A stretch of 30,862 nucleotides of DNA from CAYGZT01 sp964354445. GTDB taxonomy: Bacteria > Patescibacteriota > Minisyncoccia > UBA6257 > JAGOQP01. Location of the stretch: assembly GCA_964354445.1 (NCBI GenBank), contig CAYGZT010000024.1, positions 1 to 30,862 of the forward strand, given 5' to 3'. Shown here one piece after another: positions 6,576 to 14,080 of this stretch. Made by a program: the position numbers and the translations under genes. The notes under the pieces are model-generated. The model did not search any database. It was not told the origin of the DNA and saw only the letters and a list, made by a program, of their open reading frames with translations. The stretch's first letter is position 1; the number at the start of each line of letters is the position of its first letter.

Positions 6576-7775
6576 ATGGCAGAGAAAGCTAAGTTCGAAC
6601 GCACCAAGCCGCACATCAACGTAGGAACGATCGGACACGTTGATCACGGCAAAACAACTCTGACGGCAGCCATCATGCATACGCTGAAGCTGAAAGGGTT
6701 GATCGACAAGGCGGAGAGCGTTGATCAGATTGACAACGCTCCGGAAGAAAAAGCCCGCGGAATCACCATCGCGTTGCACCACTCCGAGTATCAAACCGAA
6801 AAACGACACTACGCCCACATCGATACTCCCGGACATGCCGACTACATCAAAAACATGATCACAGGAGCGGCTCAGATGGACGGAGCGGTGCTGGTTGTCG
6901 CTGCAACCGACGGGCCGATGCCTCAAACCCGAGAGCACATTCTTCTGGCACGTCAGGTTGGAGTACCCCGTATCATCGTCTTTCTTAACAAGGTTGACCA
7001 AGTCAGCGATCCTGAACTTATTGATCTGGTGGAACAGGAAACACGCGAACTGCTTAAGAAATACGAGTTCCCCGGTGATGAAATCCCGGTCATTCGCGGC
7101 TCTGCGCTGAAAGCTCTTGACGTAAAATCACTTGATGATAATGCGGCAAAACCAATTCTGGAGCTTATAAAGGCACTTGATGAATACATCCCCGAACCGG
7201 AACGGGCTATCAACCAGCCGTTTCTGATGCCTATTGAGGACATTTTCTCGATTGAGGGACGCGGTACTGTTGTCACGGGACGTGCCGAGCGCGGTGTGGT
7301 CAAAATTAACGAAGAGATTGAGATTGTGGGTCTGCGAGACACTCAAAAAACCGTGGTAACCGGCATTGAAATGTTCAATAAACTGCTTGATGAAGGACGC
7401 GCCGGCGACAATATTGGAGTTCTGCTGCGCGGACTCAAAAAGGAGGATGTTGAGCGCGGTCAGGTTGTCGCCAAACCCGGCTCCATCACGCCGCATACCG
7501 ATTTCGAGGCTGAAGTGTATGTATTGACCAAAGAAGAGGGCGGCCGTCACACACCGTTCTTTAAGGGCTACAAACCGCAGTTCTATCTGCACACCACTGA
7601 CGTTACCGGTGAAGTGATTCTGCCTGAAGGAACCGAGATGGTCATGCCCGGTGATACCGTGCGACTGTCGGTAAAACTGATTGCGCCAGTAGCACTTGAG
7701 GAAAAGCAGCGCTTCGCTATCCGTGAGGGTGGGAAGACGGTTGGAGCAGGCGTGATTACCAAAATTACCAAGTAG
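6576..7775 (+). CDS. tuf: Translation elongation factor EF-Tu
   Basis: EF-Tu delivers aminoacyl-tRNA to the ribosome with GTP. The 399-residue product is full length with the GTPase domain and both beta-barrels. Visible motifs are GHVDHGKT (20-27), RGITI (61-65), DTPGH (83-87) and NKVD. Switch I reads RGITIALHHSEY where most EF-Tu have RGITIN-x-x-HVEY, so the usual Asn is Ala. The C-terminal barrel ends VGAGVITKITK as expected. The gene is not preceded by rpsL-rpsG-fusA here; it is followed by rpsJ after 27 bases, so it forms a two-gene unit. Confidence 0.98.
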   Translation: MAEKAKFERTKPHINVGTIGHVDHGKTTLTAAIMHTLKLKGLIDKAESVDQIDNAPEEKARGITIALHHSEYQTEKRHYAHIDTPGHADYIKNMITGAAQMDGAVLVVAATDGPMPQTREHILLARQVGVPRIIVFLNKVDQVSDPELIDLVEQETRELLKKYEFPGDEIPVIRGSALKALDVKSLDDNAAKPILELIKALDEYIPEPERAINQPFLMPIEDIFSIEGRGTVVTGRAERGVVKINEEIEIVGLRDTQKTVVTGIEMFNKLLDEGRAGDNIGVLLRGLKKEDVERGQVVAKPGSITPHTDFEAEVYVLTKEEGGRHTPFFKGYKPQFYLHTTDVTGEVILPEGTEMVMPGDTVRLSVKLIAPVALEEKQRFAIREGGKTVGAGVITKITK

Positions 7776-7802
7776 CATTCCAAACGAGAACACCTTGCAC
7801 TC

Positions 7803-8132
7803 ATGGCGCGGAAAAAGGACTTTGAGAAAGGAAAACTTCGGCTTAGGATACGGGCGTACGACCATCGCCTGATTGATGCATCAGCTCGTCAAATCATCGA
7901 AACCGTTGAGCGCAACGGTGCTGATGTCATCGGCCCAATTCCGCTCCCCACAGAGATGCGCAAATACACAGTGAATCGCTCCACGTTCGTCCATAAAGAT
8001 TCCCGTGAACAGTTTGAGATGCGCACTCACAAGCGCTTGATCGAGATTCTCAATCCCGATCCCAAGATTATCGAGGCGCTCTCAAATCTCAGCCTGCCTT
8101 CGGGTATTGACGTAGAAATAAAGATGATGTAA
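7803..8132 (+). CDS. rpsJ: 30S ribosomal protein S10
   Basis: S10 is in the head of the 30S subunit and also acts as NusE in antitermination. The 109-residue product has the family core LRIRAYDHRLIDASARQI, the loop GPIPLPTEMRKYTVNRSTFVHKDSREQFEMRTHKR and the C-terminal PSGIDVEIKM. It is downstream of tuf rather than directly joined to rplC: a terminator and a new promoter separate it from the S10/spc genes. Confidence 0.97.
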   Translation: MARKKDFEKGKLRLRIRAYDHRLIDASARQIIETVERNGADVIGPIPLPTEMRKYTVNRSTFVHKDSREQFEMRTHKRLIEILNPDPKIIEALSNLSLPSGIDVEIKMM

Positions 8133-8144
8133 GACAAACCAATT

Positions 8145-8173
8145 AAAACCGCTCCCATTTTGGGGGCGGTTTT
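8145..8173 (+). terminator. Rho-independent terminator after rpsJ
   Basis: AAAACCGCTCCC (8145-8156) can pair with GGGGGCGGTTTT (8162-8173), one G-U pair, with a 5-base loop. It ends the tuf-rpsJ transcript 12 bases after the rpsJ stop. Its last bases touch the -35 box of the next promoter. Confidence 0.85.
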
Positions 8174-8174
8174 G

Positions 8175-8203
8175 TTGACATATCGGGAGCTGTCTGCTAC
8201 ACT
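8175..8203 (+). promoter_or_regulatory. Promoter of the rplC-secY (S10/spc) unit
   Basis: TTGACA (8175-8180), a 17-base spacer and TACACT (8198-8203), with an extended -10 TGC just before it (8195-8197). This is the best promoter in the window. The predicted start is near 8210, about 115 bases before the rplC ATG. It directly follows the rpsJ terminator. Confidence 0.85.
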
Positions 8204-8238
8204 GGCACAGCCTTACTCTACAGATTTTTTATTTGCGG

Positions 8239-8307
8239 CCGCCTCACGCTAAGACGTGAAGCGGGTCGGGTAAAACAATCAAGGCCAGTGTGTCTTGCAT
8301 TGTTTTA
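8239..8307 (+). promoter_or_regulatory. Structured 5' leader of rplC (two stem-loops)
   Basis: Two stem-loops lie between the promoter and rplC. The first pairs 8239-8248 with 8255-8264 (nine pairs, one C/A mismatch, 6-base loop). The second pairs TAAAACAAT (8271-8279) with ATTGTTTTA (8299-8307) and CAAG (8280-8283) with CTTG (8294-8297), with one bulged C and a 10-base loop. No U-run follows the second, so it is not an ordinary terminator. Autogenous control of the operon by a ribosomal protein such as L4 is the obvious hypothesis by analogy with known S10 leaders; the fold does not match one I can name. Confidence 0.55.
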
Positions 8308-8325
8308 TGCGTATTTAGAGTAGAT

Positions 8326-8934
8326 ATGCCGTTTCTGATCGGAAAAAAAGTCAAAATGGAGCAGCAGTGGGACGAAAGCAACAAAGTTGTTCCCGTTACC
8401 CTTATCCAAGCAGGGCCGGTTACGGTAACACAGGCAAAAACCACTCAAAAAGATGGCTATATTGCTTTCCAGGTCGGCTACCACAGCACCAAGAAGAAAG
8501 TTTCCAAAGCGCTGGCAGGACATTTGAAGCAAAACGGTCCATTCGCATTTATGCGAGAATTTAAACCGACGGATCCGGAAGAACACTACGATGTTGGAAC
8601 AACTATTGACGTATCGACGTTCAATCCGGGAGATCGCGTCACCATCGTGTCGTTAGGAAAGGGACGAGGATTTCAAGGTGTCGTGAAACGTCATGGATTC
8701 AGCGGCGGTCCTAAAACTCATGGTCAGAAAGATCGTCATCGGGCACCGGGGTCAATTGGCGTCGCCGGTCAGCAGCGTGTCAGTCCCGGCAAAAAAATGG
8801 CGGGACGAATGGGTCAGAACCGGGTGACGCGACACAACGTTTCCGTGCTGTCAGTTGACACAGACAAGAACATCATTGCAGTCAAGGGGCCGGTTGCAGG
8901 AAATGCGAGGTCACTGGTACTAATTCAAAAATAA
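8326..8934 (+). CDS. rplC: 50S ribosomal protein L3
   Basis: L3 is an early-assembly protein reaching the peptidyl-transferase centre. The 202-residue product has the family landmarks GKGRGFQGVVKRHGF, SGGPKTHGQKDRHRAPGSIG and MAGRMGQNRVTRHN. I place the start at the ATG at 8326 (MPFLIGKKV), matching the family start; an in-frame GTG at 8290 would add 12 residues and lie within the leader hairpin. It is the first gene of the long S10/spc unit; rplD follows after 9 bases. Confidence 0.97.
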   Translation: MPFLIGKKVKMEQQWDESNKVVPVTLIQAGPVTVTQAKTTQKDGYIAFQVGYHSTKKKVSKALAGHLKQNGPFAFMREFKPTDPEEHYDVGTTIDVSTFNPGDRVTIVSLGKGRGFQGVVKRHGFSGGPKTHGQKDRHRAPGSIGVAGQQRVSPGKKMAGRMGQNRVTRHNVSVLSVDTDKNIIAVKGPVAGNARSLVLIQK

Positions 8935-8943
8935 CAACCGCGT

Positions 8944-9582
8944 ATGATAAAGGTGACCGTCTATAATATGCGCAAAGAGAAAGCGGAGACTATCGAAGTT
9001 CCTCAGAAGCTTTTGGCGGTGCCGTGGAATGCAGATCTGGTTCATCAAACGACTGTTGCACAGGATGCTAATCGCAGACAACCGCTCGCACACACAAAGA
9101 CCCGCGGTGAAGTTCGCGGCGGAGGGAAAAAACCATGGAGGCAAAAGGGAACGGGACGAGCCCGGCACGGTTCCATCCGTTCGCCGTTATGGATCGGAGG
9201 GGGAGTGACCTTTGGACCTCGCAACGAAAAAGTGTTTGCGAAGAAAATAAACAAAAAAATGAAAGCAAAGGCACTGTTAAGCGTTCTCTCAAAAAAATTC
9301 AGCGATAATGCTCTTACTATCGTTACCGACATGGATTTTGTACACACAACCACAAAAGCGGTTTTAAAAAACCTGAGCGCATTTATCGAACCTCAAAAGC
9401 ATGGATTGTTCGTTTTTTCATCAAAAAACAAGGATGCTCATCGTGGCGTGCGAAACATCAGCCGCATCTCGTACTGTTCCGCCGCATCGCTCAACGTACA
9501 AGATCTTTTGAAACCTCACTATATTGTAATGGAAAAAAAGGCACTGGAAGAAACCGCACAACGATTCGGTGTAAACGTATAA
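8944..9582 (+). CDS. rplD: 50S ribosomal protein L4
   Basis: L4 lines the exit tunnel and in Gammaproteobacteria represses the S10 operon. The 212-residue product shows the tunnel-loop segment: RQPLAHTKTRGEVRGGGKKPWRQKGTGRAR, then HGSIRSPLWIGGGVTFGP. This is highly diagnostic. The C-terminus ends with a DLLKPHYIVMEKKALEE segment typical of the family. Length is normal. rplW starts one base after the stop. Confidence 0.97.
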   Translation: MIKVTVYNMRKEKAETIEVPQKLLAVPWNADLVHQTTVAQDANRRQPLAHTKTRGEVRGGGKKPWRQKGTGRARHGSIRSPLWIGGGVTFGPRNEKVFAKKINKKMKAKALLSVLSKKFSDNALTIVTDMDFVHTTTKAVLKNLSAFIEPQKHGLFVFSSKNKDAHRGVRNISRISYCSAASLNVQDLLKPHYIVMEKKALEETAQRFGVNV

Positions 9583-9583
9583 T

Positions 9584-9973
9584 ATGGCACTGTTCAAAAA
9601 GAGTACAAAGAAATTGCCGGCAGACGCTGAACCGTCCAAGACCGTACAACACGTCAATGAACCGTCAAAACAAACCAGTGCACGTTTCTTGGATAAGACA
9701 AGCGTTATCCATCAGCCGTTGGTGACGGAAAAGAGCATGCGGCTTTCGGCGTTGCGGCAGTACGTATTTTTGGTTAACACACATGCCAAGAAACCTGAAA
9801 TCAAAAAACAGATTCAGGCGCTCTATAACGTCACGATAACCGGTGTGCATGTCGTTCCCGCAAAAACAAAGCCGGTTTTCTTTCGCGGCGTATGGTCCAA
9901 GAGACATCAATTCAAGAAAGCGATCGTGACCGTCGCAGAGGGTCAAAAAATAGATATCGCCACCAATCGCTAA
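9584..9973 (+). CDS. rplW: 50S ribosomal protein L23 with N-terminal extension
   Basis: L23 sits at the tunnel exit and is a docking site for trigger factor and SRP. The core is at about residues 39-129: HQPLVTEKSM, then YVFLVNTHAKKPEIKKQIQALYNV and RGVWSKRHQFKKAIVTV. Residues 1-38 are a basic, low-complexity extension not seen in the usual 95-100 residue proteins. The ATG at 9584 follows the rplD stop by one base, and internal ATGs are too late to remove the extension without damaging the core. Confidence 0.95.
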   Translation: MALFKKSTKKLPADAEPSKTVQHVNEPSKQTSARFLDKTSVIHQPLVTEKSMRLSALRQYVFLVNTHAKKPEIKKQIQALYNVTITGVHVVPAKTKPVFFRGVWSKRHQFKKAIVTVAEGQKIDIATNR

Positions 9974-9982
9974 ACTACTTCC

Positions 9983-10807
9983 ATGAAATCGTATTCCCCG
10001 ACAACACCATCACGTCGTCATACCACCTCCGTTGACTACACGGTTCTGTCACGAACCAAACCTTTCAGGAAGTTGATGACGAAGCTTCCCGCTCGTGCGG
10101 GTCGTAACAACCAGGGCCGCATCACCGTTCGTCACCAGGGAGGAGGGAATAAAAAACTGTATCGCGTTGTTGATTTTCAGCAACAGACGCTTAATGTGCC
10201 GGCAAAAATCGAATCGATTGAATACGATCCTTATCGCAGCGCATTCGTTGCCCGTTGCGCATATCGAAACGGCAAACGATCATATATTCTTGCACCCTTC
10301 GGTCTTAACGTCGGCGACACGATCGTAATCTCAGAAAAGGCTCCATTGTCCGTGGGGAATCGTATGCGTCTTCAAAACATTCCCGTCGGCTACCAAGTTC
10401 ACAATATCGAAATGCAGCCCAACAGAGGCGGCCGTCTCGCAAAAGCCGCCGGCTCATATGCCGAGGTGCTCGCACACGACAACGGTTACACAACGCTTAA
10501 AGTGCCATCTCGGGAAATCAGGAGAGTATCATGGGATTGTTTTGCTTCTGTCGGACAGGTATCTAATCCGGACTGGCGCCTTGCCGTCATCGGCAAAGCG
10601 GGAAGATCCAGGGGAATGGGAATCCGTCCCACGGTGCGCGGCACCGCAATGAACCCGGTGGATCATCCCTATGGCGGCGGCGAAGGACGACAGCCTCGCG
10701 GAACACGCCGTCCCAAAACCGCGTGGGGGAAAATTACCGGAGGTCGGAGAACCAGAAACAAAAAGAAGTGGTCGAATGTGTTGATTGTCAAACGTCGTCA
10801 GCGATAA
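9983..10807 (+). CDS. rplB: 50S ribosomal protein L2
   Basis: L2 is needed for subunit joining and peptidyl transfer. The 274-residue product is normal length. Visible signatures include GRNNQGRITVRHQGGGNKKLYR, the GTAMNPVDHPYGGGEGR motif with the conserved His near the active site, and the basic C-terminal tail ending IVKRRQR. It begins 9 bases after rplW; rpsS starts one base after its stop. Confidence 0.98.
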   Translation: MKSYSPTTPSRRHTTSVDYTVLSRTKPFRKLMTKLPARAGRNNQGRITVRHQGGGNKKLYRVVDFQQQTLNVPAKIESIEYDPYRSAFVARCAYRNGKRSYILAPFGLNVGDTIVISEKAPLSVGNRMRLQNIPVGYQVHNIEMQPNRGGRLAKAAGSYAEVLAHDNGYTTLKVPSREIRRVSWDCFASVGQVSNPDWRLAVIGKAGRSRGMGIRPTVRGTAMNPVDHPYGGGEGRQPRGTRRPKTAWGKITGGRRTRNKKKWSNVLIVKRRQR

Positions 10808-10808
10808 T

Positions 10809-11105
10809 ATGGCTCGCAGTGCCAAAAAGGGGCCCTTTATTGCTCCATCAATCCAGAAAAAATTGTCCCGCCAGAAACCGGAGGGCGACCCCATCAAAAC
10901 ATGGGCGCGAAACTGCGACATCTCGCCCGAAATGGTAGGATATACGTTTTTGGTCCACAACGGCAAAGATTTTATTCAAGTCAAAATTGTTGAGGAAATG
11001 ATCGGCCATAAACTCGGTGAGTTTGCGCCAACTCGGAAATTTACCCGCCACGGCGGTAAGATGCAACGAGAGATAGAGAAGAAACAAGAGACGCCGACGT
11101 CATAA
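10809..11105 (+). CDS. rpsS: 30S ribosomal protein S19
   Basis: S19 is in the 30S head and partners S13. The product begins MARSAKKGPFIAPSIQKKL, exactly like the family, so I use the ATG at 10809; upstream in-frame codons lie inside rplB. The 98-residue protein has KTWARNCDISPEMVGYTF and HNGKDFIQVKI, then GHKLGEFAPTRKFTRHGG. Length is slightly above the usual 90-95 because of a short charged C-terminal tail. Confidence 0.97.
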   Translation: MARSAKKGPFIAPSIQKKLSRQKPEGDPIKTWARNCDISPEMVGYTFLVHNGKDFIQVKIVEEMIGHKLGEFAPTRKFTRHGGKMQREIEKKQETPTS

Positions 11106-11114
11106 TGCATCGCC

Positions 11115-11696
11115 ATGACTATGACAAAAAAAGTAGCCCAACAACATGATGTTTCAACCGGCCGCATCACCGTGCGAATGCGATACGTGCGTATGGCTCC
11201 ACGGAAAGTTCGCCACATTGCCGATCTCATCAAACAACGTTCGGTTGACGATGCGCGCGCACTTCTGACAACACTGCCGCATCGCGCCGCCTCGTCAATT
11301 TCAAAACTTCTGCAGAGTGGAATTTCGGGCGCGCAGGCAAAAAAACTGAACACTGACACGCTGACCGTTGCAGATATCCGCGTCGATGGGGGACCAATGA
11401 CAACACGCTGGATGCCTCGCGCCATGGGCCGTGCAACCCCTATCCAACGGAAGACAAGTCATATTACATTGACACTTCAGGAATCCGCACAAGTACGACC
11501 TCCTCGATTCATCTTTCCCATAAAAGAGAAGAAGAAGAAAGAAACACCGGAAACACCACATAAACACCCTACAGAAAAGGATGAACATATGCGAAAACAT
11601 GAACATGAAAAAGAGCCGCATGTGGAAGCGAAAACAGAATCCCCGGCTGCCGGCAAAGGATTTATCAGAAGGATTTTCAGGCGGAAGTCGGTGTAA
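11115..11696 (+). CDS. rplV: 50S ribosomal protein L22 with long charged C-terminal tail
   Basis: L22 reaches into the exit tunnel with its beta-hairpin. The core spans about residues 14-122: VRMRYVRMAPRKVRHIADLI, then IRVDGGPMTTRWMPRAMGRA and RKTSHITLTL. Residues 123-193 are a tail of about 70 residues, rich in Lys, Glu and His and ending in a basic stretch (RRIFRRKSV). Typical L22 is 110-120 residues long. The tail lies on the same frame with a normal stop, followed by a 37-base gap before rpsC. Confidence 0.95.
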   Translation: MTMTKKVAQQHDVSTGRITVRMRYVRMAPRKVRHIADLIKQRSVDDARALLTTLPHRAASSISKLLQSGISGAQAKKLNTDTLTVADIRVDGGPMTTRWMPRAMGRATPIQRKTSHITLTLQESAQVRPPRFIFPIKEKKKKETPETPHKHPTEKDEHMRKHEHEKEPHVEAKTESPAAGKGFIRRIFRRKSV

Positions 11697-11733
11697 CGAA
11701 ACAAACACAAAACTGCGCTAACATACGCACCGT

Positions 11734-12402
11734 ATGGGAAACAAAACACGACCGACATCATTACGAATAGGGATCACCAAAGATTGGGATTCACGATGGT
11801 TTCCCAAAAAAGCCAAGTTCGGCACGATGCTGGAAGAGGATCACATGATCCGCACCATCATTGACAAAAAGATACATCATGCCGGTATTGCTTCAATTAT
11901 CATCGAAAAAGCAGCGGCTAAAATCCGTATTACGATTCGCACTGCCCGGCCGGGGCTCATTATCGGGCGCGGCGGGAAGGGTGTTGAAGAACTGACCCAA
12001 CTTCTGGAATCTACCATCAATGCCTTTCGTATCGCACATGACATAAAAGAAAAAATCACCTTAAATCTGACAATAGAAGAAATAAAGCGGTACGAGGCGT
12101 CGGCACCCATTATCGCTCAATCAATTGCAGCCGATCTCGAGCGACGCTTCCCGTATCGCAGAACCATCAAAAAACATCTGGAGCGGGTGATGCAGAGCCG
12201 TGACGTGCAGGGAGCAAAGATACGGGTGTCCGGACGACTTAACGGGGCGGAAATCGCGCGAGTCGAATCTCTCTCAAACGGAAAACTCCCGCTGCACACG
12301 CTGCGAGCGAACCTTGATTACGGAGACGCAACCGCTTATACCACCTACGGTACCATCGGCGTTAAAGTATGGATCTACAAAGGAGAAGTGTTTGAAAAAT
12401 AA
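11734..12402 (+). CDS. rpsC: 30S ribosomal protein S3
   Basis: S3 forms part of the mRNA entry tunnel and its helicase activity. The 222-residue product starts MGNKTRPTSLRIGITKDWDS. It has the type II KH domain with the loop IIGRGGKGV (76-84) and the C-terminal domain GAKIRVSGRLNGAEIAR, then YTTYGTIGVKVWIYKGE. Length is normal. The gene is separated from rplV by 37 bases, one of the wider gaps in this unit, but no terminator is seen there. Confidence 0.97.
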   Translation: MGNKTRPTSLRIGITKDWDSRWFPKKAKFGTMLEEDHMIRTIIDKKIHHAGIASIIIEKAAAKIRITIRTARPGLIIGRGGKGVEELTQLLESTINAFRIAHDIKEKITLNLTIEEIKRYEASAPIIAQSIAADLERRFPYRRTIKKHLERVMQSRDVQGAKIRVSGRLNGAEIARVESLSNGKLPLHTLRANLDYGDATAYTTYGTIGVKVWIYKGEVFEK

Positions 12403-12411
12403 TTTGCTGAT

Positions 12412-12822
12412 ATGCTGCAGCCCAAGAAAACAAAACACCGCAAAATGCAAAAAGGCCGATCGCGAAAACGGGCCGTGGAAACACGCGGTACGCAATTGCA
12501 CTTTGGAACATACGGCCTGCAGGCGTTGGGTATGGCATACATCAATTCGAAACAACTTGAAGCGGCTCGTAAAACGATCTCCCATTTTACGCGGCGCGGG
12601 GGCAAGATATGGATTCGGGTTTTTCCGGACAAACCAATCACCAAACGACCGCCTGAAGTCACCATGGGAGGAGGAAAAGGCTCGGTAGAGTACTACGTAT
12701 TTCCTGCAAAGCCGGGACGTATCTTATTTGAAGTTGATGGCCTTCCTCCCAAAACGGCCATTGAAGCACTCCAGCGCGCGGGTCACAAACTACCGCTCAA
12801 AACCCGTGTCGTCAGCCGATAA
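12412..12822 (+). CDS. rplP: 50S ribosomal protein L16
   Basis: L16 contacts the A-site tRNA and is added late in 50S assembly. The 136-residue product begins MLQPKKTKHRKMQKGRSR and has GTQLHFGTYGLQAL, FPDKPITKRPPEVTMGGGKG and the Arg-rich turn near KPGRILFE. It matches the family in length and order. It starts 9 bases after rpsC. The unmodified Arg site of the family (PEVRMG in many species) reads PEVTMG here. Confidence 0.97.
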   Translation: MLQPKKTKHRKMQKGRSRKRAVETRGTQLHFGTYGLQALGMAYINSKQLEAARKTISHFTRRGGKIWIRVFPDKPITKRPPEVTMGGGKGSVEYYVFPAKPGRILFEVDGLPPKTAIEALQRAGHKLPLKTRVVSR

Positions 12823-12839
12823 AAACACCGACAATACCT

Positions 12840-13046
12840 ATGAAGCAGAGCATGGTGAAAGAAACACGGGCAAAGTCGGTTGACACACTGCATCAGCAGG
12901 TACATGCGGCGCGCCAAAAGTTGGCACGTCTGGTGTTCGACCTCAAATCAGGGAAAACCGCAAACATCAAAGACATACGAAGCCTAAAGAAAGAAATCGC
13001 GACGGCGCTTACTATCATCGGGGAACATGAGCACGACAAAAGCTAA
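12840..13046 (+). CDS. rpmC: 50S ribosomal protein L29
   Basis: L29 lies at the tunnel exit beside L23. The 68-residue product is a helical hairpin; the segment LARLVFDLKSGKTANIKDIRSLKKEIA is the family pattern. Start at 12840 gives MKQSMVKETRAKSV; a second ATG 4 codons on is possible. The last 20 bases overlap the start of rpsQ, an unusually long overlap for this unit. Confidence 0.93.
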   Translation: MKQSMVKETRAKSVDTLHQQVHAARQKLARLVFDLKSGKTANIKDIRSLKKEIATALTIIGEHEHDKS

Positions 13047-13380
13047 AACAATACGACGACTGCAGGGAGCGGTGGTATCAGACGCGATGTCAAAAACCCG
13101 CGTTGTTGCCGTAACACGCCTGCGCCGGCATCCCAGGTACCAGAAATACTACAAAGTAACGCGGCGATTTATGGCTCACGACGAACATAACGCGTACCAT
13201 ACCGGTGACATCGTCATTATTGAAGAAACGAGACCTCTGTCCCGTCACAAGCGGTGGGTAATTGTCAGCGTGGTCACCCGCGCAGAAAAAACAATATCCG
13301 TCGAAAAGGATTTGGAAGACGAAAAGATGTCGCCGCATCAGTCGCCACCGTCTCAAACGTCATCAGAAGACATCGTATGA
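13027..13380 (+). CDS. rpsQ: 30S ribosomal protein S17 with C-terminal extension
   Basis: S17 is an OB-fold protein of the 30S body. The core (about residues 8-87) shows LQGAVVSDAMSKTRVVAV, then HDEHNAYHTGDIVIIEETRPLSRHKRW. Residues 88-117 form a polar tail that is not part of typical 80-90 residue S17. The ATG at 13027 lies inside rpmC (20-base overlap), preceded by a weak GGGGA motif. The stop TGA is shared with the rplN start (ATGA). Confidence 0.95.
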   Translation: MSTTKAKTIRRLQGAVVSDAMSKTRVVAVTRLRRHPRYQKYYKVTRRFMAHDEHNAYHTGDIVIIEETRPLSRHKRWVIVSVVTRAEKTISVEKDLEDEKMSPHQSPPSQTSSEDIV

Positions 13381-13745
13381 TTCAAGAACGTTCAATCCTC
13401 ACCGTTGCTGACAACTCGGGAGCGCGCATCGTACGATGCTTTCGGGTACTCGGAGGAACGCGCCGCCGCTACGCCCGTATCGGAGATATTATCGTTGCCT
13501 CTGTACGGGTTGCGGAACCGCGCAAGGCGATTTCAAAGAAAGATATCGTCAGAGCAGTTGTGGTGCGTCAGAAAAAAGCATATCGCCGCAAAGACGGTTC
13601 ATACGTCAGGTTTGACGACAACGCTGTCGTTCTTGTTGACAACAAAAACGAACCGAGAGCAACGCGTATCTTCGGACCCATTCCGCGCGAGCTTAGAGAC
13701 CGGGGGTTTGAAAAAATATTTACAATGGCGCCCGAAGTAGTATAG
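13377..13745 (+). CDS. rplN: 50S ribosomal protein L14
   Basis: L14 forms an intersubunit bridge and binds RsfS. The product is 122 residues, exactly the family length, starting MIQERSILTVADNSGARIVRCF. I use the ATG at 13377 that overlaps the rpsQ stop; longer in-frame starts lie inside rpsQ. Other landmarks are RRRYARIGDIIVASVR and RIFGPIPRELRDRGFEKI. Confidence 0.97.
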   Translation: MIQERSILTVADNSGARIVRCFRVLGGTRRRYARIGDIIVASVRVAEPRKAISKKDIVRAVVVRQKKAYRRKDGSYVRFDDNAVVLVDNKNEPRATRIFGPIPRELRDRGFEKIFTMAPEVV

Positions 13746-13765
13746 TGATGTGCCAAAGGCAATCC

Positions 13766-14080
13766 ATGAACAATTTCAAGATCAAAAAAGGCGACACCGT
13801 TGCCGTCATCGCGGGCAAAGACAAGGGAAAGACGGGGAAGGTGCTCAAATCCATCTTTACTCGCCAACGCGTGCTGATCGAAGGTGTCAATGTTTACAAA
13901 AAACACGTCAAACCCCGACGAACCAACGAAAAAGGACAAATCATTCACGTTCCGCGTTCAATTCACATTTCCAACGTTCAGCTGCTATGTCCTTCGTGCG
14001 GCAAAGCGGTGCGAGTGAGCATCAGTCGCATTGAGGGAAAACGCGTGCGAACCTGCAAGAAATGCACGGCACACATATGA
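13766..14080 (+). CDS. rplX: 50S ribosomal protein L24 (zinc-finger form)
   Basis: L24 initiates 50S assembly. The 104-residue product has the KOW motif (KKGDTVAVIAGKDKGKTGKV) and GVNVYKKHVKP. The C-terminus has a Cys4 site, Cys75, Cys78, Cys97 and Cys100, usual in many bacterial L24. I prefer the ATG at 13766 because family members start just before the KKGD motif, with AAAGG about 12 bases upstream. An ATG at 13748 would add 6 residues. Its TGA overlaps the rplE ATG. Confidence 0.95.
   Translation: MNNFKIKKGDTVAVIAGKDKGKTGKVLKSIFTRQRVLIEGVNVYKKHVKPRRTNEKGQIIHVPRSIHISNVQLLCPSCGKAVRVSISRIEGKRVRTCKKCTAHI

Noticed and set aside
7128..7865. A 245-codon minus-strand open frame across tuf
   Set aside because: It is antisense to strongly conserved EF-Tu sequence and has no recognisable domain.
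8290..8325. An upstream in-frame GTG start for rplC, adding 12 residues
   Set aside because: The added residues do not match L3, and the GTG lies in the leader hairpin; the ATG at 8326 gives the family start.
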